A model generated the notes under the pieces. It had not been told where the DNA came from. It ran no database searches and saw only the letters and a list, made by a program, of their open reading frames with translations. From positions 4,216,001-4,280,000 of the forward strand of contig NC_134988.1 in the NCBI RefSeq assembly GCF_050947335.1: DNA of 64,000 nt. Reading direction: 5' to 3'. This stretch comes from Megachile rotundata (lineage: Eukaryota; Arthropoda; Insecta; Hymenoptera; Megachilidae). The translations under genes were made by a program, and so were the position numbers. This document shows positions 1-12,473 of the stretch, one piece after another (positions within the stretch are counted from its first letter, which is position 1; each line of letters starts with the position of its first letter).

Positions 1-480
1 TTGGATAGAATGAAAATTATTCATTATCGCAAGTTGATTCTGTGCCGTGCATTTCATACCCCTCTAGGTCAATCCAATTAACCCTTTCGTTACAAAAGAG
101 GTACATGTGTGTTATCGAAAAACGATTGTTACCACAGAAAATTAAATGTACACGGTCTGTTGCAAATCGGATTGAAATCGATTACCGAAATCGAAGTTAT
201 ACCATCGTAACGGGGGAACTTCTGGATGATTCAATTTATTTTAGGTAAAAGAGGTAAATGTAAGATTATTGTGGACACGTTTATACAAAATTTTTATACT
301 TTAATTCTTTTCTAAATTTTATAATTTTTCAAATCTAGAGTTTTCAAAAAAATTTTTATGTTCGTAGTATATGGAAAAGTCTATACATATATCAAACTAT
401 TGGTTCGCAATTCTATAATTATTCTATTTACAAATTTGTAAAACACAAATAAGCAAACTTCTAGATCTTTTAGATCTTCT
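1..480. other. AT-rich sequence without recognised gene
   Basis: A 68-codon open frame lies at 42-248, but it shows no domain, no splice context and no compositional contrast with its surroundings. No repeat boundary is visible. I see nothing to annotate beyond unique-looking AT-rich DNA. Confidence 0.5.
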
Positions 481-784
481 AAATCTTCTAGATCTTCAAA
501 CTTTTCAAATTTGTAAATTTGTAAATTTTTAAACTTCTATATTTCAAAGTTTCAAAACTTCTACACTTTCAAATTCACAGATATTCAAATTCTCAAATTA
601 TAAAATTATCAACTTTATAACTTCTCAAATCCCTCCATTTCCAAATTTTCAAATGTCTACATTTTTAAATTTCTAAACGATCAAATTTTCAAATTTCTAA
701 ATGTTCAAATACTTAATTTCAAAATTCCTAAATTTACAAAATTAAAATTTGTCAATTTTCAAAATATTAAAATTTCTCAAATTT
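481..784. repeat. Diffuse AT-rich degenerate repeat
   Basis: The sequence is built from short blocks such as AAATTT, TTCAAATT and TTCTAAAT recurring every 8-10 bases, with many substitutions. It runs directly into the homogeneous octamer array, so it may be an older, decayed version of the same kind of array. Confidence 0.6.
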
Positions 785-1206
785 CTAAATCTCTAAATCT
801 CTAAATCTCTAAATCTCTAAATCTCTAAATCTCTAAATCTCTAAATCTCTAAATCTCTAAATCTCTAAATCTCTAAATCTCTAAATCTCTAAATCTCTAA
901 ATCTCTAAATCTCTAAATCTCTAAATCTCTAAATCTCTAAATCTCTAAATCTCTAAATCTCTAAATCTCTAAATCTCTAAATCTCTAAATCTCTAAATCT
1001 CTAAATCTCTAAATCTCTAAATCTCTAAATCTCTAAATCTCTAAATCTCTAAATCTCTAAATCTCTAAATCTCTAAATCTCTAAATCTCTAAATCTCTAA
1101 ATCTCTAAATCTCTAAATCTCTAAATCTCTAAATCTCTAAATCTCTAAATCTCTAAATCTTTAAATCTCTAAATCTCTAAATCTCTAAATCTCTAAATCT
1201 CTAAAC
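785..1206. repeat. Octanucleotide tandem array (CTCTAAAT)n
   Basis: About 52 head-to-tail copies of an 8-bp unit, CTCTAAAT, form a nearly perfect array. I see one clear internal substitution (C to T near 1161) and a variant at the right edge (CTAAACCTCT). Such homogeneity implies recent expansion or ongoing slippage or unequal exchange. Degenerate sequence of similar composition flanks it on both sides. It is not the insect telomere repeat TTAGG. Confidence 0.95.
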
Positions 1207-2210
1207 CTCTAAATTACTAAATTTCCAATTTTTCCAATTTTCTAATTTTTCAATTTCTCAAGTTTACAAACTTTCAATTTTAAAAATTCGTTTAAAAACT
1301 TAAAAAAAAAATATTTGTATATACTGTCGTTCATTATGAAATTTTGAAAGCGAAATTGCAGAATCCGGCTCTATACTATTCTTAAATATTATACAAATTA
1401 TATCTTCGAAAAAAAATATGAAGAAATATTATTTTTTGCCTTAAAAATCCTCGAATTACTAATTCACATTTTTCTTCATTTTTAGAAGCTAAATATCTGT
1501 TTTTGTCTTGAATCCAAAAATAATATTCGAACCAAATTTGTAAAATCCGGCGGCATACGACTCTTAAGTAGAGTCTAAAAAATATCTTTAAAAAAAAGTA
1601 CGACAAAATATTGCCTTTTAGCTTAAAAATCCTAGAAGTACGAAGTCGTGTCCTTCACATTTTTGGAAACCGAACATCTACTGTCCTTTCTCCTCACCAA
1701 AACAACATAAGATAAACAAGGACCGCCGAAACTCGTCAATTTGCCTAAAAATCCTAAAAAATCCCCAAAAATTCATGCGTGGACTTCACCCTTATCTCGT
1801 AAATAAATTGTTGGAAACAGCCTTTTCTAGCATCGCTGCGTCCTCTTTTTCTACGTGGCTACCGGTGCCACTTGCGTGCTTGTTGATTCATGCTTGATCG
1901 AGATCGTTTCGTTGCACGCTGCCGCTTCGTAATTCGTAAATATTCTCATATGTCACATAAATACAGTTAAGGTTAGTTCAGTGCATTTGGTCATTTACAT
2001 CCATAATCTCCGCGTAAATAAATTGATATTCCCAACAAATGCGTATGATTGATAAAGAGAGATTAAACGATAATCGGAAATAGAACGCGAACGTCGAAGA
2101 CGATCGTTTGGTTGGCGCGGAATCGAGGGGAATTTCATTGTGAGAAGAGGGAATTCTGTAAGCAGACGAATTAGCGGTCGTGTCCTCGTTCCATCGAGTC
2201 AATTCCCACT
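1207..2210. other. Non-repetitive sequence upstream of candidate exon
   Basis: After a short AT-rich tail (to about 1290) the base composition becomes more balanced, particularly 1780-2210. No domain-bearing frame is seen. The 74-codon frames on the minus strand at 1382-1606 and 1978-2202 have no recognisable features. If the exon at 2222 is real, the balanced part would be its promoter or 5' untranslated region. Confidence 0.35.
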
Positions 2211-2221
2211 GATATTCAACG

Positions 2222-2385
2222 ATGTCAAGTGGTGTTAAGTGTCACGATGATCGTACGATGTACGTTTCCACCAATGAGAATGCTCTTCACTCAGACGAGC
2301 CTCCTGAACAGCATTGTGCAATCCGAGGGGTCGTCGATGGTGACGAGGCTGCTCAACCGTCAAACCTTTTCATTTTGTTCAACTC
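2222..2385 (+). CDS. Candidate first coding exon of an unidentified gene
   Basis: A 55-codon frame opens with ATG at 2222, just after an in-frame TGA at 2210. The surrounding DNA is more GC-balanced and not obviously repetitive. The peptide begins MSSGVKCHDDRTMYVST and is acidic and polar, ending near QPSNLFILFN, and it resembles no family I recognise. Directly before the in-frame TAA (2387-2389) lies a good 5' splice donor, GTAAGG at 2386-2391, so translation could continue into a downstream exon I cannot locate. The evidence is composition, start context and donor only, and a chance frame remains quite possible. A competing frame (2229-2471) is less attractive because it runs through the donor. 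Confidence 0.25.
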
Positions 2386-2391
2386 GTAAGG

Positions 2392-4480
2392 TCAACAGAT
2401 GCACGTATTTCCTTCTAGAACGTTTAGTATTCGTTTGTAGCCGTATTGCAAATCCTTACGCGATTTATTAGGTTATTACGTAATAAATCGCCGGGCGATA
2501 CGTCGCACAGTGGGGCAAAAATAGTTGCTGCGGACAAATCAGCGTTTAACCTACTTTTTCCATTCGATTTTTTAAATAAAAGCTAACTAAATTTTGTACT
2601 GGTAAATTCTTGAAATTTTTTTTTCAAAATTTTTGTATTTCTCGGCGAAATATTTGAAAACATTTATTTAATCAAGAGTACAGGTTATTTTGCTTAAAAA
2701 TATATCTAATGAGTGTAAAAGCTATGTAGTAGTAAATTTAAATAGTTAGAATAAATAAAAAGCTTGTTTACGATTAAGAATTAAATAAAAGGAACTAAAG
2801 AATTTGCAATTTTTGGATACTTTAAATCTACAATTTTTATAGAAGAGGTAGTAGAAATTATTACCTAATTATGACTAGTTAAAAGTATATGTAAATGAAC
2901 GATTGTTAAAACAATTTTTAGAAGAAAATATACAAGTTAACTATATTTTAACGAGTAGATTTTGTTTATTGGCAGAATTAATTAATAATGAGCTACACAT
3001 TGTTTTTTTACATATACGTAACCTTCAAAACATATACTAAAATTCAAGATGGCGACATCCAATATGGCAGGTCAAAGCTTTATGCTATTTCTGATACTTC
3101 TAATTCAAACAATATTTTCGAATGAATTTTTAGAACAGTTTATACTATACATTGTATTGAATCTACCACCGTTACTAAATTCAAGATGGCGTATCCAGTA
3201 TGACTAATCATTATTCGCTTAATAACTGCTATCATTTTAAAATAAATTTTAAATTAATTTCGCTTAGATACACTTCAGTAGTTTGATTTATTGGTATTCT
3301 GCACAAAAGCGAAATTAAAATGCAATTTATATTTATATTTAGTTAAAAATATATTTTTAATTTCGTCGGAACGCAAACTCTTAAATACCTCAATTTAAAC
3401 ATTAACACTAACCTACCGGCATATAATGTTCACTTAATTTGAAACTAAAAATGAAGTTAAAAAATAACTAAATAAATGACGAAACATAAATTAATGCACA
3501 CATTTATTCTTTATCTTGATGAAAACTAATGCTGATTTCAAGGAATGTATCATACTTTAACAAAATATGTATCTTATAATGAGAAACTTGTGGACTCAAA
3601 CTTTAAAAATTCAATAATGTATAAATATAAATGTAAATCATTGACCAATAATTCTTTAAGATATAAAAATATTTATATTTTATGCAATCATATTTCACTT
3701 CATGATCACTTTACGACGTGCCTTTAAGGAATTGCTAAAGTTCATTTTACGGACCTGAACATCTTGCTATTGGAACAGAAGAATCTACTTTGTCAAATGT
3801 TCTTGGTATTCTAGGTCTCTGCGTATTAAACTTCCCAGCAGAACTTCTGACAGAAAAATTTCAAGAAGAGAATGAGGGAAATAAGAATTGCAAATGGAAC
3901 AATAATGTTTAATGGACTTCATTTTATCATATTGGTTTATTCGAAAAATGAAATGTTCAAATATAACGAGTAACGATTAATTGAAATACGCTAGATTATC
4001 GGTTAACTGAGTCGTGATCATGTATAACATAGTTTTAGTTATCTCCGGATTGAATTATTCGTAATAAATATTAATAGTAATATAAGGTCATTTATAATTG
4101 CAATGGTTTCTTTCTATTTACAGACATAATCTATTGACAAGAACAGCACATTCATTATAGCAAAATTTCAAGATGAATTTCCATGTGGGGGAAAAAATAT
4201 TGTAGACTATTTCTTCATAATGTTTAGTATGCAATTAATAATTAATAGATATAACTTTAATATTTTTAACTCGTTTCACTCCCCGCATTGGAGTGTCATC
4301 TTCTCTCTCAGAGCATAGACTAGGCCAGCCAATATCCGATTCTCTTTTGTTGTTTTACATGCATACCAACCGAAAAAATATCTCAATCATATCAACTTCA
4401 CTTATTCAGCACTCCTACCAAACCTCATCATACAACACTATACCAACCCATGTTTTATTGTAAAAACAACCTCACACGTC
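2392..4480. other. AT-rich sequence without gene; short dispersed duplicate
   Basis: No supported coding sequence. A motif around 'TTCAAGATGGCG' occurs at about 3041-3055 and again near 3179-3190, each followed by a related 'TCCAATATGG'/'TCCAGTATGA' stretch, which suggests an old local duplication of roughly 135 bp spacing. The rest looks unique. Confidence 0.4.
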
Positions 4481-4484
4481 GAAT

Positions 4485-5075
4485 TTCGAATTTTCCGAAT
4501 TTTTAAATTTCCAAACTACAAGATTTTTAAATTCTGAAATGTATTCGTTCCTAAATTTCTTTCTTCCTAAATTTCTAAATCCTCAAATTTGCAAACTAAG
4601 AAATTTCTGAATACCAAACCTCTATGTTCTCAATCTTTCAAATTTTCAAATTGTCATACCTTCATATTCCCAAACATCTAGATTTGCAACTTACCAAATT
4701 TTTATATTTAAAAACTTAAATTTATGAATTTTTGGATTTTTAAATTCTCCAAATTCATTAAATTTCCAAATGATCACATGATTATATTTCATCGTTCTAA
4801 ACTTCCACGTGCGCAAATTTCCAAATTTTCTACGTTTAAAAATTTTCAAATTTCTAAGTTACCAAATTTTTAAATTATTAACCTTCTGAATAGTTGACTT
4901 TTCAGATACCTCCAATTTCCAGATTCCGAAATTTCCCAAATTTTCAAATGCCCCACATTGTTAAACTTCCCTAATTCTCGAACTCATCAAATTTTCATAC
5001 TTCCAAATTTCCAAATATTGAACATCCACATTCCCAAATTTGCAAGTTTCCACGTTTCCAAATTTCCAATGGTAA
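4485..5075. repeat. Diffuse AT-rich degenerate repeat
   Basis: Recurrent AAATTTCCAAATTTTC-like words spaced 8-10 bases apart over nearly 600 bp, with no fixed unit. It is the same style as the block at 481-784 and the later blocks of this window. Confidence 0.6.
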
Positions 5076-5218
5076 GGATAAAATGAGAATAAAGTAGCAA
5101 GAAGAAGAACTAGAACGATAACAAAATAATAAGAATAAGAATAAGAAAAATAACAAGAACAAGCACAGGAACAACAGGAACTAGAATAACAATAATAAGA
5201 ACAGCAGTGGCAATAACG

Positions 5219-5362
5219 ACAGTAACTATAGTAATGATTGTAATAATAGTAATAATAGTAATAGTAGTAATAATAGTAATAGTCGTAATAATAGTAGTAA
5301 TAATAGTAGTAATAATAGTAGTAATAGTAATAATAATAGTAATAATAATAACAGTAACAATA
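5219..5362. repeat. Trinucleotide microsatellite (GTA/ATA)n, imperfect
   Basis: Runs of GTAATAATAGTA words dominate, and a looser A/G-rich extension reaches from about 5100 to 5395. Long apparent open frames on both strands here (poly-tyrosine, poly-isoleucine/threonine, poly-leucine) are products of the triplet periodicity, not genes. Confidence 0.9.
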
Positions 5363-5399
5363 GCGATGAAGAGGAGAATAGGATGTAACAGCAAGCATA

Positions 5400-7200
5400 C
5401 TTTGTTTTACGACACAATATCGTATAAAAAAAATTAACGCTAAAAAACTATTCGCACGTACTCTCGTATACTTCTTTATGACCCTTGTTCGTCTAATGTC
5501 ATCATCTCAAAGAGTCAGCTAAAACGTGCAGCGAAAGACGATTTCTCGGTTATCATGTTTGTTATCAAACAATAAATTATGCAAAAAATATTATTATTAT
5601 TATTCTGGTGATAGAATATATGTTTTCTTTGACTTTACCAACTTTTTAAGAGAATTTTACTGTAAATATAATAATCCAAACGTCAGAACGTTTAATACAT
5701 TGCCAATTATGGTAATGTTTGTTTTTCTAAAGTAACGAAGATATGGTAAAAGCACTAAATATTATACACGTAATATTTCGGTGTAAGTACATTTGGAGGT
5801 GATATAAGGTTTTCTAGGGAAAATGTAAAATGAAAGATTTTATTATTAATGTCTTTTGATAACACATAATATACATTTTATAATTTTAGTTAATCAAAAA
5901 TTTTATTTATTTTTTTCTGAACAGATATTTGCAAACTTATTGTTTTGATAACTTTTGTTCTTTCGTCTATTTAATTATGCATTTATGCATTTTGGTATCT
6001 ACGAATTTTGAATCTAGGGATTTGTAGATTTAAAGCTTTGGTGTCGCACTGATTTAAAGGTTTAGAGATTTGAGCACTTAGGGATTTTATGATTTAGGCA
6101 TTTGGAGGTTCAGAAGTCTGAGCATTTAGATATTTGAGTATTTGCGAATTCAGGGATATGTGGATTTAGAGATTTTTAATCTAAAGGTTTAAGAATCTAA
6201 ACAAATTTGAAACATAGGAATTTCTGAGATTTAAAAACTTGAGAATTCAGGGGTTTAAATACACGTCGATTTCAATGAACTTTTTATATGTTATAGAACT
6301 CGATAAAATATTTGACACGTATTTCTTTTTATCGGCAAATATCCACTTTGAAGTGACGAAAATAACCCTTAAATTTGGGGATGAGAAAGCTATTTTCGCA
6401 AATATCTCAGGAACTATTAGAGCTAGGTAAAAAATTTAAAATGCAAATTTTTCTCTTTTGGAAGGCCAATAATATGGCGTAAGTGAATTTTTGAAAAATT
6501 TGTTTATTTAAAAAATATGTTAAAATTTAATATTATTTTGCAAATTTTTGTAATAAAACGTTGAACAATTTTGATCAAATTTTATCTTGTGATTTGACCG
6601 TCCAGGAATATAAAAACCTACAGCCAGGTGTTTGATGACCTTGTGGTATGGAAGTCTAAAAATATAATAATTTAGAATGTCATTTTATATTTTTAAATTT
6701 GGAAATCTGTAGACACGAAAATTCGAAAACTGCAGCACTCATAAATGAAAGATTTGAGAATTGGAAGATTATCAAGCTAACATATGTACATTTATGCAAA
6801 AGAGCCTGCGTTGCACCCTAGTGTACATTACGATAAGGCGAGCCTGCAGACGCCTGTTATTACTCAACAATTCTTAGCACGAAATTTACTTGCCGCAGTC
6901 TCATAACCAGCATATTCACACAATCTCTCATCAGTCGACCCTTTTCCGTCCTTTGTCTAACACAGAAATTAAAAGAACGATGTTTCGACACGCGAGGCGC
7001 AGCAATCAAGAAATCGTACAAGAAACTAGTCTTATATTGCAGCAAACCGTAATTCGAAATCTACGATAAGCAATGCTTATTACACCACTTTCAAAAGACT
7101 AATCAAACTTTGTATTGTGCAGAATGTTATCAAGATACATATCTGAGACATGACATTGAAGTATGTTGTCAAAACCACTGTGTTGAACATTTCTTAAAAC
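5400..7200. other. AT-rich sequence with degenerate repeat patches
   Basis: No supported gene. Patches at about 5990-6250 and 6640-6780 show the diffuse 8-10 base periodicity seen elsewhere, here on the opposite strand (GATTTAGGGATTTG-like words). The segment 6781-7200 looks unique. Confidence 0.4.
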
Positions 7201-7203
7201 TTT

Positions 7204-7699
7204 TACTGAAGTAAGCTCATAAACGGGGCAAGTGCGTATACAGGCTATTTTTATTACAATAGCGAAATTTCTCCATTTAGTATGTTTGTTTCCATGTTTT
7301 GTTTCACTATATCTCCTTTTATATTTCAGCTAAGAGATACTGCTGTTTGCAGTATAGAGTACTTGCATAATGCAGTAAAAAGCATTTTATAGCAGATTTG
7401 TTAATAATTCTGCTCTTGCCACATTGTACATGAAATAAAGTTTCAAAGTATTTTAATTTCAAGTTACGCTCTTACCCCATTTTCGGGGAAAGTGCACAGT
7501 AGTTGACATTTTAAACAATTTCCTATCAAGGTCAAAATGCACAAGGAAAATTAAAGTCCTAGTTAATATTAATTAAATAGTAGTAATTGTGCAAAGCGTT
7601 CGATACTGGCAGCGTTAAGTATTTACATAGCAGATTGAAAATACTTATGTTTAAATACCAACTTTACAAAAACCAGTCTGCACTTAACCCGCTTCACCT
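7204..7699 (+). mobile_element. TA-flanked MITE, copy A
   Basis: Copy of a roughly 490-bp non-autonomous element also found at 19540-20017 (inverted) and 37862-38354. Its right end reads CGCTTCACCT followed by TA. The left end is eroded compared with the AGGTGAAGTGGGGTAAGT terminus of the other copies. Internal landmarks shared by all copies include GGCAAGTGCGTATA-type sequence near the left end. TA target duplication and short inverted termini suggest mobilisation by a Tc1/mariner-type transposase. No coding sequence. Confidence 0.8.
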
Positions 7700-7701
7700 T
7701 A

Positions 7702-9055
7702 CTGTAAAATATCTTCGAAGAGTTACTCTCGAGTTATCAAGTACATAGCAAGGTACACTCTAATCGTTCGAAATCAAATTTATTTCTTAAGTACAGACTT
7801 ATATTCACTTATTTGGAATTCTATTGATTCCAGTCGTTTAATCGTTACTACTGCTGACGTCACCCATATACAGTGTCCTTGCTAACAAAATCATAAAAAT
7901 TGATAACGAATCGTTAAAGTAAATTACCAATGTTAAATCAACCGTTAAGTCACCTTTCGAACACAAAGGGTTGATTGTAGTTCTTAAGGTTTAAAAGCGA
8001 ATCTTCGTTTTTGATCGTTAAAACTGTAGTTACACCCGTATCATGAAACAGGCGAATGCCAATAAACGCGTCTGCAACAAAGCAGCAAGTCCATAGAGGG
8101 TAGAAGTTGATTTCGTGTAGGAAGAGAATGTTTTCTCGAGAACGAGACGTCGTGAACGTTGTTCCCTTTGACGTAGAACAGGTCGAGAAGATTGATTCGT
8201 GGCGACAGGGGTCTGTCGTGTATGTTGTGTTGCACTCCCCCGTAGATTTATGCAGGTCGGGAAAGGAACGCTAGTCGCACGTGCTACCGGAACTTGTGGG
8301 TGGAATAATTTGTTAAGGATGCATGCATTCGGGGCCAACCTTTCTGTTTTGTTTAGACGATACAGCCGAAAGTTCCCAGCTACAGGATAACTAGTCGTGC
8401 TCGGGTACATCCTCCTGCTTGTACGCTACGTTTATTAGACCATTGAACCCCTGGCGCCCTCTTCATTCGCTAGGAAAGGACGCATTTTACCTAAGCTTCT
8501 TTTCTGTGCTTGTTTTTTTAGCGCATGCGACGAAATTTGTTGAAATTAAAGCGAATGTGTTGGATATGAGATTGGGAGGGTTGCTGAATATTGGGCTGCT
8601 TGGAGTGAGGATTTCATTGTTTTCAACTTAAATCACTTTTTATGAAAATAACTTTTCGTTATTAATTTTTATGTCCTCAATATCAGGATAATTATGTTGT
8701 GATTCAATATATTGATAATTGATGATTAAGTTTGTGTTGTAAATTATGTTAGTATTATGTTTAATCATTATGTTAGTATCGATATACAATTTGTTAATAT
8801 ATTGTGGTTCGATAGATTTGAAATGGAAAGTAGATTGAATATTCAAGAGAATTGTTGGCATGAAACATTGGAATGAAAAGAATTAAAGTAGTGAAAATAC
8901 TAAATGTTGTAGGGGAGGATATTTTAAATGAAAATAAGTATAACGTTCTTACTGCTTATGCAATACTATAATTTCATAGTATAAAATGCAATATTATAAT
9001 TTACGATTAAAAGGGATTATTATTTGTAAGTGTAACCGTTCTTTCCATTATAATT
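7702..9055. other. Intergenic sequence, partly GC-balanced
   Basis: The stretch 8030-8480 has more balanced composition and overlapping open frames on both strands (up to 126 codons), but none has recognisable domains and they contradict each other. It could be a fragment of an LTR or other transposon end. The rest is AT-rich with nothing visible. Confidence 0.35.
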
Positions 9056-10507
9056 TGTGACGGATCGGTGGGGGAAAACCCGAAGGGGGTTCCCTGGAGT
9101 GGGGGCAGTTAGGGAAAACGGCCCTCCACGCACCGATGCTCACACCCACGGACGATTTCTTTAATGGGGCGCCAGTGCTAATGCACTCGTCCGTAGTAAT
9201 CGCCCTTCCGGCTGCTCTGTCGGGAGCGGGAATCAGAGGGGGTCAGAAAAAAATTAGTAAAGGACCCGCGAGTTTGTATCCAACAAAGGAAGAATGCTTT
9301 TATTTGAGCCCCAAGTAGGCCACGTAAGCAGAACAAAGAATTCGCGTGGGCCCCACGCGTTACAAGCAACGGTCGAGGAATAAGGGTCGACTCGCCAATT
9401 GCGAGGGAGGCTTTCGCGGCGCGGGGGCTCACGGTACGCGCGAGTACAGAAAATATAGAAATACAAAAAGAACGCTGAGGTATTCGCCCGCAGGGAGCAC
9501 GCCCTCTCAGGGGTCGTGGACAGCAAGGGGACGTTGGTCCTAAATACCCAAATACAGCGAAAAGAAAAAGAACTAGATTAGAGGGGACAGTGTCGTGTAG
9601 ACTGTCCGCGGCCTCTAGGGTCCTCGTCACTGGGGCCAGGGGTCCTATCGCCCTCGCCCACGCGCAAATGAATAATGAAAACAAAAAGAAGGGTAAGGAG
9701 AAAGCTCCTACCTTTTGGCGCAGTGGACTCCACAAAAACAAATTCCTCGGTAGGGCGGCGGCGACGAATAATCCACAGGCACACAATTCACACGCGCAAT
9801 ACAAAAAGAAGCAGGAAACGGAACGCACTACAAAAAAAAAAGAAAGGAAAACCGAGACACCAAACACGAAACGCGGATACGCAAAAAAAAAAGAAGAAAC
9901 TTTGGAATATAGCGGGGACGGTGGCGAAAATCGGCTCGGTCTCACGGCTGCTCGCTAGTTTCTTCTCCTCGAGATCTTCTTCCCCGGTTCGCGGAATTCC
10001 CCCACCCCGAGGATTTCGGCGTCGAGGATGGGCCATTCCGTGGTGACGTCTGGTGGCCAGGTCCTGGGGCCCTCTCGAGGTGGCAGTTGGGGGTGGCTTG
10101 TCCCCAGGCCTGGCGTTCCCCGGTGGCGGCTGCCGGTCGCTCCCGCGGAGGGTGACGGGGTGGCACCGCGACCGGACAGCCGGGGTCTTCTTTGGTGGAC
10201 CCATCCCGCGCATCCGTCACTCAGGGAGAGGTTCCTCCGCGACCGGGGACGACGACGGCTCCTTCGGTGGTGGTTGGAGGCAGCAAAAAAAGGGGGGAAA
10301 AGGGTGGCGTCCGATATATAAAAAAAAAACTCGAAAAGGGAAAAGAAAACACGCACACACGCTCATTCATCCATACGTGCCCCAGCGGCGAAGGGGGTTC
10401 GCTTGGGCGGAGGAGTGGGGTTGGCCATTCGAGGGGATTCTCGTAACGAGGCGTAACCAAAGAAAGAGAAAAAAGTCAAACACCAGATGAAAATACGCCT
10501 CGTTACA
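9056..10507 (-). mobile_element. Solo LTR, about 1.45 kb
   Basis: A GC-rich island in AT-rich DNA begins TGTGACGGATCGG and ends CGCCTCGTTACA, giving the TG...CA termini and short inverted ends (TGTGACG/CGTTACA) of a long terminal repeat. It is flanked on both sides by AATT (9052-9055 and 10508-10511), a 4-bp target-site duplication as in Ty3/gypsy-type retroelements. No gag-pol sequence lies beside it, so it is most simply a solo LTR left by recombination. A polyadenylation signal on the minus strand (complement of TTTATT near 9299) and a TATATA box near 10314 favour minus-strand transcription. Several long open frames inside (up to 255 codons, minus strand) are low-complexity shadows of the composition. 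Confidence 0.8.
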
Positions 10508-10511
10508 AATT

Positions 10512-10930
10512 TATTGATGTTTCAACCGTTTTAACTGATTAAAGAAATGGTGATCATGCTGAGTGAGAAATTAATTACGTTAATTCAACAGGTATTAAAA
10601 AGATTAAATTCTTCATAACCTGGAAATGGAAAAAAGCTTGTTGTAATGATACGAAATTGAATGATAAGAAAATATAAATAGATTGTTTTTTAATTCCGCA
10701 GTTGATTGAACTGTTTTATCTTAACACCGCCTTTTGTTTAAGAAAATATACTACGTTCGGTGCTATACTTAGCAAGTGCAGTCTTGATGAAAACAATGAA
10801 ATAATAATTATTTTTTCAAATAGAGTTCAAAGCCTATTGAGTTTACAAATTTAAGCATTTAAAAATGTTCACTTCTGACATTTTCTTTTATATGGGATAT
10901 CCTATCTAACTTGATAGCCTTGAATATTTT
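10512..10930. other. AT-rich sequence, nothing recognised
   Basis: No open frame of note, repeat boundary or RNA gene is visible. Confidence 0.4.
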
Positions 10931-11530
10931 ACTTATTTTTCATAAAAGAAAAATTTTAATTTTGAGGAATTTGAAGATTTGTAAATTCGAAAATTAGAAA
11001 ATATGGGCTTTAGAATTTGAGAATTTGGGAAGTTGCAAATATCAGAATTTGAGAATTTGGAAATTTTTGTCGTTCGTAAATTTAAAAATTTAGCAAATTG
11101 CAATTTTGAGGATTTGATAATTTGAACATTTTTAATATTTGTAAATGAAAAAATCCAAGAACTTAGAAATTTGTGATTTTGGAGATTTGTGAATTTAGAA
11201 GTTCGATATTTTGAAGATCTGTGAATTTGGGGACTTTTAACGTTCGTGAATTTCGAAATTTGAAAATTTAAAATTTCGCAATTTTAGGAATTTGAGAATT
11301 TGGGAATTGTTAACGTTTGTATATTTGAAAAATTTAGAAACTCACTATTTTTAAGAATTCAAACAATTAGGAATTTTTTATATTCGTAACTATAAAAATC
11401 TGAGAACTTAGAAATTTGTGATTTTGAAAATTTGAGAATTTGTAAGGGCAGAAATTTTTGATATCTGTGAATTTGGAAATTTAAAGATTTAGAACTGGGG
11501 GATTTAGCAAATTTAAAATATGACTTACTT
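10931..11530. repeat. Diffuse AT-rich degenerate repeat
   Basis: Words such as GAATTTGGAAATTT and GAGAATTTG recur every 8-10 bases for 600 bp, with strong strand asymmetry (G-containing words on the plus strand). Same class as other blocks in the window. Confidence 0.6.
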
Positions 11531-12470
11531 AAGATTACTTTCTTAAGATCTGTCAAAAACGTAATCCATCACTATGAACACCTGTTACAATAAAATTTCC
11601 ACCGCTAAATTTTCTCCCCGCTGTTACACAGTGTCTAGCAATTATCAAATTTTTAGCAATCTTTTTGTATTCTAGGTCATGCGAAGGTTATAGTACTATA
11701 AGTTATCGAATTTTTCCTAGTCTGAGCTATTATGCCCTGATAAAGAAACTATGTTATTTCTTTTAAAAAATCCTCGATAACTCGGATGTCTCGTAAAAAG
11801 TGATCTTGAGAACAATTTCTGATCTACAATAATATTCGTCACCTCGAACAAATTTATGTCTTTCTCTAATATTTTTCTCTGTTATAAAAAACCAGTAAGA
11901 CATGCAAGATGCTGAAGTTAGGTGGAACACCCCGTACACAATTAAGCTAGCGGTTGTGTACCTTTAAAGGTTATTTAGTATCATTTTATATCGTTCTTTT
12001 CGGTATCATGAGATTAGGGTGAACGAAAGGAGAAATGATTTTATTTTCCTAGCTCTTTGGCCACTCTAAATTATCCGTTATCTTCATAACTTGGATACAT
12101 TTATTCTCCGCTATCTCTGCCACTTCGAGCACCGTTCTTTATGGTAGCTTAACTGAACTCTAAACTGGACTACTACAATTTCAGTTCTATTATTATATTC
12201 TTAGTTGCAGGACAAAAGGACTGTCATTGAAACTTAGACAAATTTTGAAGTTAGTGATGACAAGAAATATTTTTGAGGGAGTTTATTACAAATTTTCAAA
12301 TTGAGGGTTTAATGGGATAACGTTAACCACAAAAATTCGCGATTACTGACGGATTTACGATCACAAAAGTCGTACGTTTTGGCTACAAATAAGTTAGTAT
12401 GAAAAAATAGGTAATTAAAAGGTTTTTAGAGATAATTTGATTTTGTGAAATTTGAGTGGAAAAATAATAA
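11531..12470. other. AT-rich sequence; isolated transposon end
   Basis: No gene. At about 11915-11940 the sequence GGTGGAACACCCCGTACAC resembles, in inverse orientation, the CAGGGTGTTCCA-type terminus seen at 21816, so it may be one end of an old element. The remainder shows nothing. Confidence 0.35.
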
Positions 12471-12473
12471 ATA

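Noticed and set aside
785..1206. CRISPR-like array
   Set aside because: Units are contiguous octamers without spacers, in a eukaryotic-looking genome.
4961..5437. Poly-tyrosine, poly-isoleucine and poly-leucine open frames
   Set aside because: All are generated by the imperfect GTA/ATA microsatellite in different phases.
8030..8410. 126-codon minus-strand frame
   Set aside because: No domain, competing frames on both strands and no splice signals of quality; more likely part of an undefined repeat.
9178..9945. 255-codon minus-strand open frame
   Set aside because: Lies wholly inside the solo LTR, is low-complexity (phenylalanine, serine, arginine runs) and overlaps other long frames on both strands; it reflects GC-rich, purine/pyrimidine-skewed sequence.
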